From the NCBI GenBank assembly GCA_026314275.1, contig CP111109.1, positions 3,472,001-3,536,000 of the forward strand: 64,000 nt of DNA. Direction: 5' to 3'. Below the pieces are notes generated by a model. It made no database searches, was not told the origin of the DNA, and saw nothing but the letters and a program-made list of their open reading frames with translations. The translations under genes and the position numbers were made by a program. Source of the stretch: JAGOEY01 sp017997515. GTDB taxonomy: Bacteria > Pseudomonadota > Gammaproteobacteria > Burkholderiales > Burkholderiaceae_C. Positions 28,229 to 36,532 of the stretch are shown piece after piece. Every line of letters begins with the position of its first letter. The first letter of the stretch is position 1.

Positions 28229-30091
28229 TCAAAGTTCTTCGGGATTGTCGGTCAAGAAACCGCCGCTTTGGTGGGCCCACAGTCTTGCATAGAGGCCGCC
28301 TTGGGCCAGCAGCGTGGCGTGGTCACCTTCTTCGACCACCTGGCCTGCGTCCAGCACGATCAGGCGGTCCATGGCGGCGATGGTGGACAGGCGGTGGGCA
28401 ATCGCGATCACGGTTTTGCCCTCCATCAGTTTGTACAGGCTGGCCTGGATGGCGGATTCAACCTCGGAGTCGAGTGCGCTGGTGGCCTCGTCCAGCAGCA
28501 GAATCGGTGCGTCTTTCAGCATCACGCGCGCAATGGCTATCCGCTGGCGTTGGCCGCCCGAGAGTTTGACGCCACGCTCGCCCACATGGGCCGCATAACC
28601 GTGGCGGCCGCCTGCGTCGCCCAGGGTCTGGATGAAGTCGTGTGCCTCGGCGCGTTTGGCTGCGGCGACCATGTCGGCCTCGCTGGCGTCGGGTCGGCCA
28701 TAGGTGATGTTGTCGGACACCGAGCGGTGCATCAGCGAGGTGTCTTGCGTGACCATACCGATCTGGGCGCGCAGCGAGTCCTGCGTCACCTGCGCAATGT
28801 CCTGCCCGTCGATCAGGATGCGGCCCCCCTCCAGATCGTGAAAACGCAGCAGCAGGTTGACCAGCGTCGATTTACCCGCGCCGGAGCGGCCCACCAGGCC
28901 GATCTTTTCGCCGGGGCGCACTGTGAGGTTCAGCCCGTCGATCACACTGCGACCGCCCTTGGCAGGGCTGCGGCCATAGGAGAAACTGGCTTGTTCGAAG
29001 CGCACCTCACCTCGCGGCACGCTGAGTGCCGGTGCGTTCGGCACGTCCAGCACGGCGCGCGGGCGCGACAGCGTTTTCATGCCGTCCTGCACCGTGCCGA
29101 TGTTCTCGAACAGGCTGGTCATCTCCCACATGATCCAGTGCGACATGCCTTGCAGGCGCAGCGCCATGGCGGTGGATGCGGCCACCGCGCCAATACCAAT
29201 CGTCCCCTGCGACCACAGCCACAGCGACATACCCGCCATACCCGCTGTGAGTCCCATGCTCAGCGTGTGGTTGACGATCTCGAACGCACTCACCAGCCGC
29301 ATCTGGGCGTGGCCCGTGGCCATGAAGTCCTGCATCGCGGCGCGCGCAAAACCGGCCTCGCGGTGGTTGTGTGAGAACAGCTTGACGGTGGCGATGTTGG
29401 TGTACGCGTCGGTCACCCGGCCCGTCATCAGCGCACGGGCGTCGGCCTGGGCCTTGCCCACGTGGCCCAGCCGGGGCACAAAAAACACCAGCGCGCCGAT
29501 GTAGAGCACCAGCCAGACCAGGAAGGGCCACATCAGCAGCGGCTCCAGCACGGCGGCCAGAACCACCATGGTGCCGACATACACCCCCATCGTGACCACC
29601 ACGTCGGCCAGCACAAACACGGTGTCGCGCACGGCCAGTGCGGTCTGCATCACCTTGGCGGTGATACGCCCGGCAAACTCGTCCTGGTAGAAGGCCATGC
29701 TCTGGCCCAGCAGCAGGCGGTGGAAGTTCCAGCGCAGGCGCATGGGCAGGTTCACGGCCAGCGTCTGGTGTTTCACCGTGGTTTGCAGCGCCACCACACC
29801 AATACTCACCACCAGCAGCACGGCCAGCCAGACCAGGGTGGTGCCCCGGTCTTGCCACAGCGTGGCGGGCGGCTGGTTGCCGAGCCAGTCCACGATGCGG
29901 CCCAGCACCGCAAACAGCGATACCTCGATGACCGACATGGCGGCCGTGAGCAGCGCCATCACCGCGATCTTGCCACGCACGCCCTGGGTGCAGGCCCACA
30001 CAAAAGCCACCAGGCTGCCGGGCGGAACGGCGGGTTCGGTGGTGGGGTAGGGGTGGAGCAGTTTCTCGAAAAAGCGGAAAAAACGGGACAA
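28229..30091 (-). CDS. ABC exporter with fused membrane and ATPase domains
   Basis: A half-transporter of about 620 residues: six-helix exporter domain (to about residue 320) then an ATPase domain with Walker A VGRSGAGKSTLVNLL, signature LSGGQRQRIAIAR, Walker B ILLLDEATSALDSEVE and the H-loop in IAIAHRLST. Substrate is unknown; it belongs to the broad MsbA/multidrug-like group. I place the start at TTG 30091 because GGAGATTTGTTT precedes it (MSRFFRFFEKLLHPYP). A TTG at 30112 that overlaps the serB stop is the alternative. It is probably in one transcript with serB and pssA. Confidence 0.88.
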   Translation of the reverse strand: MSRFFRFFEKLLHPYPTTEPAVPPGSLVAFVWACTQGVRGKIAVMALLTAAMSVIEVSLFAVLGRIVDWLGNQPPATLWQDRGTTLVWLAVLLVVSIGVVALQTTVKHQTLAVNLPMRLRWNFHRLLLGQSMAFYQDEFAGRITAKVMQTALAVRDTVFVLADVVVTMGVYVGTMVVLAAVLEPLLMWPFLVWLVLYIGALVFFVPRLGHVGKAQADARALMTGRVTDAYTNIATVKLFSHNHREAGFARAAMQDFMATGHAQMRLVSAFEIVNHTLSMGLTAGMAGMSLWLWSQGTIGIGAVAASTAMALRLQGMSHWIMWEMTSLFENIGTVQDGMKTLSRPRAVLDVPNAPALSVPRGEVRFEQASFSYGRSPAKGGRSVIDGLNLTVRPGEKIGLVGRSGAGKSTLVNLLLRFHDLEGGRILIDGQDIAQVTQDSLRAQIGMVTQDTSLMHRSVSDNITYGRPDASEADMVAAAKRAEAHDFIQTLGDAGGRHGYAAHVGERGVKLSGGQRQRIAIARVMLKDAPILLLDEATSALDSEVESAIQASLYKLMEGKTVIAIAHRLSTIAAMDRLIVLDAGQVVEEGDHATLLAQGGLYARLWAHQSGGFLTDNPEEL

Positions 30092-30108
30092 AAACAAATC
30101 TCCAAAAA

Positions 30109-30831
30109 TCAACGCAGCACTTCGAGCAGACGGTCCAGCCCACCTTGCTCAATGGACACCTGGGCCTGCGCACGCACCGCCGGTTTGGCGTGGTAGGCCA
30201 CCGACAGCCCGGCGGCACCCATCATCGGCAGGTCATTGGCACCGTCGCCCATGGCGATACATTGCGCGGGTGTGATGCCCAGCAGCGACGCCACTTCCAG
30301 CAGCGTGCGGCGTTTTTCTGCGCCGTCGCAGATATCGCCCCAAGCCTGCTGCACCACCCGGCCGGTGAGCTGGCCGCAGTTCGGTCCACTCTCCACCTCC
30401 AGCACATTGGCGCGGGTGAAGTCGATGCCCAGCCGGTCACGCACACGGTCGCTGAAGAAAGTGAAGCCGCCACTGACCAGCAGCACCTTGAGCCCCGCCG
30501 CCTTACACGCGGCCACCAGCGTGGCGGCCCCGGGGTTGAGCTGCAGGCGTTCGGTGTAGACACGTTCCATGTCGGCCACCGTCACCCCACGCAGCAGCGC
30601 CAGGCGGCGGCGCAGGCTGTCCTTGAAGTCGGTGATTTCGCCCCGCATGGCGGCTTCGGTGATGGCCGCCACCTCGGCCTTGCGGCCTGCAGCGTCGGCA
30701 ACCTCGTCGATACATTCAATGTTGATCAGCGTCGAGTCCATGTCGAACGCGATGAGTTTGTAGTCGCTCAACTGCAGGGCCGTGGGCAGGTTCTGGACGC
30801 GCAGGCCGGGGGAAATTTCTTGGGGTGTCAT
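30109..30831 (-). CDS. serB: Phosphoserine phosphatase
   Basis: Last step of serine synthesis. A 240-residue HAD-superfamily enzyme with the nucleophile/acid pair D30 and D32 in AFDMDSTLINIECIDE, SGG in LLVSGGFTFFSDR, and MGDGANDLPMMGAAG as the metal-binding motif. It lacks a long N-terminal ACT region. It precedes the ABC exporter and pssA on the same strand, so serine supply and phosphatidylserine synthesis are adjacent. Confidence 0.95.
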   Translation of the reverse strand: MTPQEISPGLRVQNLPTALQLSDYKLIAFDMDSTLINIECIDEVADAAGRKAEVAAITEAAMRGEITDFKDSLRRRLALLRGVTVADMERVYTERLQLNPGAATLVAACKAAGLKVLLVSGGFTFFSDRVRDRLGIDFTRANVLEVESGPNCGQLTGRVVQQAWGDICDGAEKRRTLLEVASLLGITPAQCIAMGDGANDLPMMGAAGLSVAYHAKPAVRAQAQVSIEQGGLDRLLEVLR

Positions 30832-30833
30832 AT

Positions 30834-30901
30834 TTTGCTATTAATTAAGGAGCTTATTGCGTAGGTAGATAGGGCGCTAGAGGCTATTTTTATGCTTAAT
30901 T
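30834..30901 (+). repeat. AT-rich dispersed repeat copy upstream of serB
   Basis: TATTAATTAAGGAGCTTATT, GCGTAGGTAGATA, then GGGCGCTAGAGGCTATTTTT and ATGCTTAATTT. It fills most of the gap between the CbiM-like gene and serB and so probably contains or displaces serB's promoter region. Confidence 0.75.
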
Positions 30902-30918
30902 TGCAGACTAAAAGCCCA

Positions 30919-31551
30919 TCAGCGTGGAAAGTAAAGCCGGTCCGACCAGGTGGCCAGCCACTGCGGACGGTAGGCCACGAAGATGGCGCACAACATGCCG
31001 GTGGCAAAACCGTCGCCCCAGGCCATCAGCCAGTGGGCGATGAGTGACTGCCCGCTGGGCACCCCGGCCAAGGTGTGGCCCGCCCACTGCGACAGTGCAC
31101 CACTGGCAAACACACAGGCCACCGTGCCCAGAAATGCGCGGCCAAGGATGTAGACGAACAGGTGGGCTCCCACAAAGCGGCGCACCAGTGCACCCAGCCC
31201 CAGTGCCAGCGTGGCGGGCACCACCCCCAGCCAGGTGGTCAGGGCCAGCGCCTGTTCCCAGGCCATGGGGGACACCAGCGCAGCCAGCACACCCACCACC
31301 ACCAGCACGGGCACCGCCAGCGGCCAGCCCAGGCACAGCACCACCAGGCAGGCCCCCGACAGCTGCAGTTGCAGCGGCATGGCATGCAACGACGGCAAGG
31401 CCCAGAGCCAGGGCAGCACGGCCAGGCAGGCCAGCATGGGCGTGAGAAGCGCCAGGCCGCTGGTGCCCGCCAGCAGCCGCCAGGGTTGGGCGAACAGGGC
31501 CACCAGCAGCAAGCCGAGCACCAGCGCAAGTTCAATAAACACCATGTCCAT
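30919..31551 (-). CDS. CbiM-like integral membrane protein
   Basis: A 210-residue protein with about six membrane helices. The C-terminal block AHWLMAWGDGFATGMLCAIFVAYRPQWLATWSDRLYFPR resembles the end of CbiM-family energy-coupling-factor permeases found singly in proteobacteria. No partner ATPase or EcfT gene is near. It starts three bases after the mfd stop, so it is probably cotranscribed with mfd. Substrate (cobalt, nickel or other) cannot be said. Confidence 0.65.
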   Translation of the reverse strand: MDMVFIELALVLGLLLVALFAQPWRLLAGTSGLALLTPMLACLAVLPWLWALPSLHAMPLQLQLSGACLVVLCLGWPLAVPVLVVVGVLAALVSPMAWEQALALTTWLGVVPATLALGLGALVRRFVGAHLFVYILGRAFLGTVACVFASGALSQWAGHTLAGVPSGQSLIAHWLMAWGDGFATGMLCAIFVAYRPQWLATWSDRLYFPR

Positions 31552-31553
31552 CG

Positions 31554-34500
31554 TTATGTCGGTTGGGGTACGGCTTCCACACGGGGCTGGCCCAGGCTGC
31601 GCAAAATGTCGCGCACCATCTGCGCCCGGTCTTTGGCCTCGGGCAGTTCTCGTTCGATACGCAGCTTGTCGTTGCCAGCCAGTTTGATGTGCCGGTTTTT
31701 CTGGATCAGCTCGATGATGCGCATCGGCTCAAACGGCGGGTTGGGCCGGAAGGTGATGGTGATGACGCCCGGCGCGGCATCGACCTTGACCACGCCATAA
31801 GGCTTGGCCAGCACACGCAGGCGGTGTACGTCGATGAGGGCCTGGGCCTGCGGTGGCAGTTTGCCGAAGCGGTCGACGATTTCTTCGAGCAGGCCGTCGA
31901 TCTGGTCGCTGGTTTTGGCGGTGGCCAGCTTTTTGTAGAAGCTCAGCCGCAGGTGTACGTCGCCACAGTAATCATTGGGCAGCAGGGCGGGGGCGTGGAG
32001 GTTGATGTCGGTGGTGGCGTTCAGCGGGCTCAGCAGGTCGGGCTCGATACCGGCCTTCAGGCAGCGCACGGCCTCCGACAGCATTTCGTTGTAGAGCTGG
32101 AAGCCCACCTCCAGCATGTTGCCGCTCTGGTTCTCGCCCAGCACCTCGCCCGCGCCACGAATCTCCAAGTCGTGCATGGACAGGTAAAAGCCCGAGCCCA
32201 GTTCTTCCATCTGCTGGATCGCGTCGAGCCGCTGCGCTGCCTGTTTGGTCAGGCCTTCGATGTCGGGCACCATCAGGTAGGCATAGGCCTGGTGGTGGCT
32301 GCGGCCCACGCGCCCGCGCAGCTGGTGCAGCTGGGCCAGGCCAAACTTGTCGGCGCGGCTCATGACGATGGTGTTGGCGGTGGGCACGTCGATGCCGGTT
32401 TCGATGATGGTGGAGCACAGCAGAATGTTGAAGCGCTGCGCCACAAAGTCGCGCATCACCCGCTCCAGCTCGCGCTCGGGCATCTGGCCGTGGGCCACGG
32501 CAATGCGGGCCTCGGGCAATATCTCTTCAAGCTTCTGGCGGCGGTTTTCAATCGTCTCGACCTCGTTGTGCAGGAAGTACACCTGCCCGCCGCGTTTCAG
32601 TTCACGCAGCACGGCCTCGCGGATCACGCCGTTGTTTTCGCTGCGCACAAAGGTTTTGATAGCAAGACGCCGTTGTGGCGCGGTCGCTATGACGCTTAAG
32701 TCACGTAAACCTTCCAGCGCCATACCCAGCGTGCGCGGGATGGGCGTGGCGGTGAGTGTCAGCACATCCACCTCGGCGCGCAGGGCCTTCATCTGCTCTT
32801 TGTGGCGCACCCCAAAGCGGTGTTCCTCGTCGATGATGAGCAGCCCCAGGTCTTTGAAGACAGTCTTTTCGCTGAGCAGTTTGTGGGTGCCGACCACAAT
32901 GTCCACGCTGCCGTCGGCCACACCCTTGAGGGCGGCAGTAATTTCCTTGGCGGAGCGGAAGCGGCTCATCTCGGCCACTTTCACCGGCCATTTGCTGAAG
33001 CGGTCTACCAGCGTCTGGTAATGCTGCTCGGCCAGGAGTGTGGTGGGGGCGAGAAAGGCCACCTGTTTGCCACCCGTGACGGCGACGAACGCAGCCCGCA
33101 GCGCCACCTCGGTCTTGCCAAAACCCACGTCGCCGCACACCAGCCGGTCCATCGGGCGCGGGCTGATCATGTCCTGGATCACGGCGTGGATGGCGGCGTT
33201 CTGGTCGGCGGTTTCTTCAAAACCGAAGTCGGTGGCAAAGGTTTCGTAGTCCTGCGGCGAGTAGCGGAACGCATGGCCTTCGCGCAGCGCGCGGCGGGCG
33301 TAGATGTTGAGCAACTCGGCGGCCGAGTCGCGCACCTGTTCGGCGGCGCGGCGTTTGGCTTTTTCCCACTGGCCCGAACCCAGCTTGTGTAACGGTGCTT
33401 CGTCGGCGCTCACGCCGGTGTAGCGGCTGATCTGGTGCAGCTGGCTCACCGGCACATACAGCGTGGCCTTGTCGGCGTATTCGAGGTGCAAAAACTCCTG
33501 TGCAGCGGTGGTGCCGTCGGGGTTGGCCTGGCCCAGGTCCATGGTCACCAGGCCTTTGTAGCGGCCAATGCCGTGGGCGGCGTGCACCACCGGGTCGCCC
33601 ACGTTCAGCTCGCTCAGATCCTTAATAAGTGCTTCAACGTCGCTGACCTGTTCCTGCTTGCGGCGTCGGCGGGTGGTAGGGCCGGCGGCAAAAAGTTCGG
33701 TTTCGGTGACCAGGTCGATACCGTCTTCAAGCCAGCTGAAACCGCTGAACAGTGCGGCGGTGGCAATGCCTAAAGGTTCGTCGCTGGTCTGGAATTCAAG
33801 CAGCGAATCGAACGACGGTGGTCGCAGTCCGCTGGCGTGTAAGAAGTCGAGCAGGCTCTCGCGGCGGCCGTTGCTTTCGGCCAGCAGCAGCACCCGCTGG
33901 CGGGTGTTACGGATGTGGGTGGTCAGGCGCTGCAGCGGGTCTTCGGCACCACGCACCACCGACAGGGCGGGCAAGGGCGCAAATTCCACATACGCACTCT
34001 GCTCGGCTTCTTCTGCACCGGACTGTGGCGGGCGCAGGGCCAGCTGCGCATACGGCTTGGCACAGGCATAGAACTGCTCGATGCCCAGAAACAGGCTCTC
34101 GGGCGGCAGCACCGGCCGCTCCGGGTCACCCTGCACCAGCCGGTAGCGCTCTCGGGTGTCCTGCCAGAAGTGCTGGAACGCAGGCTCCAGGTCGCCATGT
34201 AACACCACCGTGGCGGCCTCGCCCAGGTAGTCAAACACGGTGGCCGTCTCGTCAAAGAACAGCGGCAGGTAGTACTCGATACCTGCCGTTGCCACGCCGT
34301 TGCCCATGTCCTTGTAGATGCGGCTGCGGGTTGGGTCACCTTCGAGCATTTCGCGCCAGCGGCTGCGAAATCGGGCACGGGCGTCGTCGTCCATCGGGAA
34401 CTCGCGGCCCGGCAGCAGGCGCACTTCGGGCACCGGGTACAGGCTGCGCTGGGTGTCGGGGTCGAAGGTGCGGATCGAGTCGATCTCGTCGTCAAACAAA

Positions 34501-35045
34501 TCCACCCGGAACGGCACCAGCGAACCCATGGGGAACAGGTCGATCAGCCCGCCCCGCACCGCGTATTCACCGGGGCTGACCACCTGCGTCACATGGCTGT
34601 AACCCGCCAGCGTGAGCTGGGCCTTGAGTTTGGCCTCGTTGAGTTTTTGTTTGGTCTTGAAATGGAAGGTGTAACCCGCCAGAAACCCAGGCGGTGCCAG
34701 CCGGTACAGCGCCGTGGTGGCTGGCACGATGATCACGTCCGCGTCGCCCTGCGAGATGCGCCACAACGTGGCCAGCCGCTCGCTGATCAGGTCCTGGTGC
34801 GGTGAAAAGCTGTCGTAGGGCAGGGTTTCCCAGTCGGGGAACAACACACAGCGCAAGTCGGGCGCAAAGAACGCCAGCTCGTCCTGCAGCCGCTGCGCGT
34901 CGGTGGCGTCCGCCGTGACGATGGCCGTGCGCTGGCGCGCCGCCTTGTCGCGCTCGCCCAGACGCGCCAAAAGCAGCGAGTCGGCCGAGCCGGTGGGGCG
35001 GGGCAGGGTAAAGCGGTGGCCGGGTTTGAGCTTGGGGAGATCCAT
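31554..35045 (-). CDS. mfd: Transcription-repair coupling factor
   Basis: ATP-dependent translocase that removes RNA polymerase stalled at DNA damage and recruits UvrA. From ATG 35045 it is 1163 residues, the normal Mfd length. It has a UvrB-like N-terminus (PDWETLPYDSFSPHQDLISERLATLW), the polymerase-binding segment, helicase motifs (DRLVCGDVGFGKTEVALRAAF; LLIIDEEHRFGV; TATPIPRTLGMAL; IETGIDVPTANTIVMSRADKFGLAQLHQLRGRVGRS) and a C-terminal TRCF domain. The open frame continues 255 codons upstream but across ispD on the other strand, so it is not coding there. Confidence 0.96.
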   Translation of the reverse strand: MDLPKLKPGHRFTLPRPTGSADSLLLARLGERDKAARQRTAIVTADATDAQRLQDELAFFAPDLRCVLFPDWETLPYDSFSPHQDLISERLATLWRISQGDADVIIVPATTALYRLAPPGFLAGYTFHFKTKQKLNEAKLKAQLTLAGYSHVTQVVSPGEYAVRGGLIDLFPMGSLVPFRVDLFDDEIDSIRTFDPDTQRSLYPVPEVRLLPGREFPMDDDARARFRSRWREMLEGDPTRSRIYKDMGNGVATAGIEYYLPLFFDETATVFDYLGEAATVVLHGDLEPAFQHFWQDTRERYRLVQGDPERPVLPPESLFLGIEQFYACAKPYAQLALRPPQSGAEEAEQSAYVEFAPLPALSVVRGAEDPLQRLTTHIRNTRQRVLLLAESNGRRESLLDFLHASGLRPPSFDSLLEFQTSDEPLGIATAALFSGFSWLEDGIDLVTETELFAAGPTTRRRRKQEQVSDVEALIKDLSELNVGDPVVHAAHGIGRYKGLVTMDLGQANPDGTTAAQEFLHLEYADKATLYVPVSQLHQISRYTGVSADEAPLHKLGSGQWEKAKRRAAEQVRDSAAELLNIYARRALREGHAFRYSPQDYETFATDFGFEETADQNAAIHAVIQDMISPRPMDRLVCGDVGFGKTEVALRAAFVAVTGGKQVAFLAPTTLLAEQHYQTLVDRFSKWPVKVAEMSRFRSAKEITAALKGVADGSVDIVVGTHKLLSEKTVFKDLGLLIIDEEHRFGVRHKEQMKALRAEVDVLTLTATPIPRTLGMALEGLRDLSVIATAPQRRLAIKTFVRSENNGVIREAVLRELKRGGQVYFLHNEVETIENRRQKLEEILPEARIAVAHGQMPERELERVMRDFVAQRFNILLCSTIIETGIDVPTANTIVMSRADKFGLAQLHQLRGRVGRSHHQAYAYLMVPDIEGLTKQAAQRLDAIQQMEELGSGFYLSMHDLEIRGAGEVLGENQSGNMLEVGFQLYNEMLSEAVRCLKAGIEPDLLSPLNATTDINLHAPALLPNDYCGDVHLRLSFYKKLATAKTSDQIDGLLEEIVDRFGKLPPQAQALIDVHRLRVLAKPYGVVKVDAAPGVITITFRPNPPFEPMRIIELIQKNRHIKLAGNDKLRIERELPEAKDRAQMVRDILRSLGQPRVEAVPQPT

Positions 35046-35160
35046 CGGGTGCTTCGCGTGACCAAGGTGGTGAAAATGGAATGCAGAACACCCCCCGGCA
35101 AGTGTGGCGGGGGGTGATGACAGCCGCGATTTTAGAATGGGGGCTGATTCCGTGCCCGTT

Positions 35161-35883
35161 ATGCCTGAAACCTCCCCTTTATCTTCCCAGTCTCCTCGCT
35201 TCTGGGCACTGGTGCCCTGTGCCGGCACCGGCAGCCGCGCTGCCACCGTGGTGCCCAAGCAGTACCAGCCCATTGCAGGCCAGCCGCTGGTGTTACACAC
35301 ACTGGCCGCGTTTGCGGCCGTGAACCGTTTGGCCGCCACCTGGGTGGTGGTGGCACCCGGTGACCCGTTTTTCGACACGGCGGAGAATGCTCCTTTTTTG
35401 ATAGCTGACTGCGGAGGCCAGACAAGGGCGCAGAGCGTATTAAATGGCTTAAACCACCTGCTGGCGCAGGGTGCGGCCGCCCACGACTGGGTACTGGTGC
35501 ACGATGCCGCGCGTTGTCTCATCACCCCCGCGCAGATCGAGGCGCTGATAACCGCCTGTGAACACGACCCGGTCGGCGGCCTGCTGGCGCACCGGCTGGC
35601 CGATACGCTCAAGCAAGCCAGCGGTGATCGCGTGGCTGCGACCTTGGAGCGCAGCGACAAATGGCTGGCGCAGACGCCGCAGATGTTCCGTATTGGCATG
35701 CTGCGTGGTGCATTGGCGCAGGCCACCGACCAAGTCACCGACGAGGCCAGCGCCATCGAAGCCCTGGGCCACGCGCCGCTGCTGGTGCCAGGCGGCGCGC
35801 AGAATTTCAAAGTGACCTACCCCGACGACTTCGCGCTGGCCGAGGCTGTGCTGGTGAACCGACAACAAAGAAAGCAAGTATGA
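35161..35883 (+). CDS. ispD: 2-C-methyl-D-erythritol 4-phosphate cytidylyltransferase
   Basis: Third step of the MEP isoprenoid pathway. A 240-residue protein with the CTP-binding start WALVPCAGTGSRAATVVPKQYQPI and WVLVHDAARCLI. ATG 35161 is used. Its stop overlaps the ispF start by ATGA, as is usual for this pair. The segment FLIADCGGQTRAQSVLNGL is encoded by a copy of the AT-rich dispersed repeat with unusual codons, yet it keeps the GG-x-TR-x2-SV core that the family needs. Confidence 0.95.
   Translation: MPETSPLSSQSPRFWALVPCAGTGSRAATVVPKQYQPIAGQPLVLHTLAAFAAVNRLAATWVVVAPGDPFFDTAENAPFLIADCGGQTRAQSVLNGLNHLLAQGAAAHDWVLVHDAARCLITPAQIEALITACEHDPVGGLLAHRLADTLKQASGDRVAATLERSDKWLAQTPQMFRIGMLRGALAQATDQVTDEASAIEALGHAPLLVPGGAQNFKVTYPDDFALAEAVLVNRQQRKQV
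35392..35442 (+). repeat. AT-rich dispersed repeat-like segment inside ispD
   Basis: CCTTTTTTGATAGCTGACTG, CGGAGGCCAGACAA, then GGGCGCAGAGCGTATTAAAT. It is read in frame as LIADCGGQTRAQS; codons ATA, AGG, GTA and TTA contrast with the surrounding GC-rich codons. Confidence 0.6.
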
Positions 35884-36356
35884 ACTTCCGTATTGGCGAA
35901 GGCTGGGACATCCATGCCCTGGTAGAGGGCCGCAAACTGATTTTGGGCGGCGTCGAGGTGCCTTACCACCTGGGCCTGCTGGGCCATTCCGATGCCGATG
36001 TGCTGTTACATGCCATCACCGATGCGGTGCTGGGCGCAGCGGCGATGGGCGACATTGGCACCCATTTCCCCGACACCGACCCGCAGTTTCGCGGTGCGGA
36101 CTCTGCCGTGCTGCTGGTCGAGGCGGTGCGGCGGGTGCGGGCGGCGGGCTGGCAGATTGGCAACATCGACAGCACCATCATTGCCCAGGCCCCCAAACTC
36201 ATGCCGCACATCCCCGCCATGCGCAGCAATATCGCCCAGGCCCTGGGCCTGCAGCCCGACCAGATCAACGTCAAGGCCAAAACAGCCGAGAAAATGGGCC
36301 CAGTGGGGCAGGGCGCGGCAATGGAAGCGCGGGCTGTGGTGCTATTGTTTAAATAG
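35880..36356 (+). CDS. ispF: 2-C-methyl-D-erythritol 2,4-cyclodiphosphate synthase
   Basis: Fifth step of the MEP pathway. A 158-residue protein with metal ligands D10 and H12 in GEGWDIHALVEGR and the AMGDIGTHFPDTDP block; it ends VGQGAAMEARAVVLLFK. It is coupled to ispD by a four-base overlap. The TAG stop codon is the first TAG of a dispersed repeat (AAATAGCTGAATGCGC). Confidence 0.96.
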   Translation: MNFRIGEGWDIHALVEGRKLILGGVEVPYHLGLLGHSDADVLLHAITDAVLGAAAMGDIGTHFPDTDPQFRGADSAVLLVEAVRRVRAAGWQIGNIDSTIIAQAPKLMPHIPAMRSNIAQALGLQPDQINVKAKTAEKMGPVGQGAAMEARAVVLLFK

Positions 36357-36410
36357 CTGAATGCGCTCTATGGGCGGGCGCTAGAGGCCAATCTCCTCTA
36401 AAAAATAGCC
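36345..36410 (+). repeat. AT-rich dispersed repeat copy overlapping the ispF stop
   Basis: TTGTTTAAATAGCTGAATGC, GCTCTATGGGC, then GGGCGCTAGAGGCCAATCTC and CTCTAAAAAATAGCC. The ispF stop codon is inside the first arm. Confidence 0.8.
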
Positions 36411-36428
36411 TATGAAGCGTGCACCTCC

Positions 36429-36528
36429 CACGCCAGCAAACACCGCGGATCTGGCTCTGCCAGGCCGCTGGTGTTGCCCCCTGCAAGGGGGTTGGCGGCT
36501 ACACGAAGTGAGCAAGCTTGGGGGTGTG
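36429..36528 (-). repeat. GC-rich dispersed repeat copy (CACCCCCAGGCTT family)
   Basis: On the minus strand: ACACCCCCAAGCTTGCTCAC, TTCGTGTAGCCGCC, AACCCCCTTGCAGGGGGC, AACACCAGCGGCCTGGC, then CGCGGTGTTTGCTGGCG. It ends five bases before the sensor kinase stop and fills the gap between convergent ispF and the kinase. Confidence 0.85.
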
Positions 36529-36532
36529 CTTA

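Noticed and set aside
32655..32705. Repeat-like AT-rich segment in mfd (TTTTGATAGCAAGACGCCG...GCTATGAC)
   Set aside because: It encodes DLSVIATAPQRRLAIKTFV, which closely follows the conserved Mfd sequence; the match to the dispersed repeat is only in TTTTGATAGC and is probably chance.
35046..35810. A 255-codon upstream extension of the mfd frame
   Set aside because: It lies antisense to ispD, and the normal Mfd N-terminus starts at 35045.
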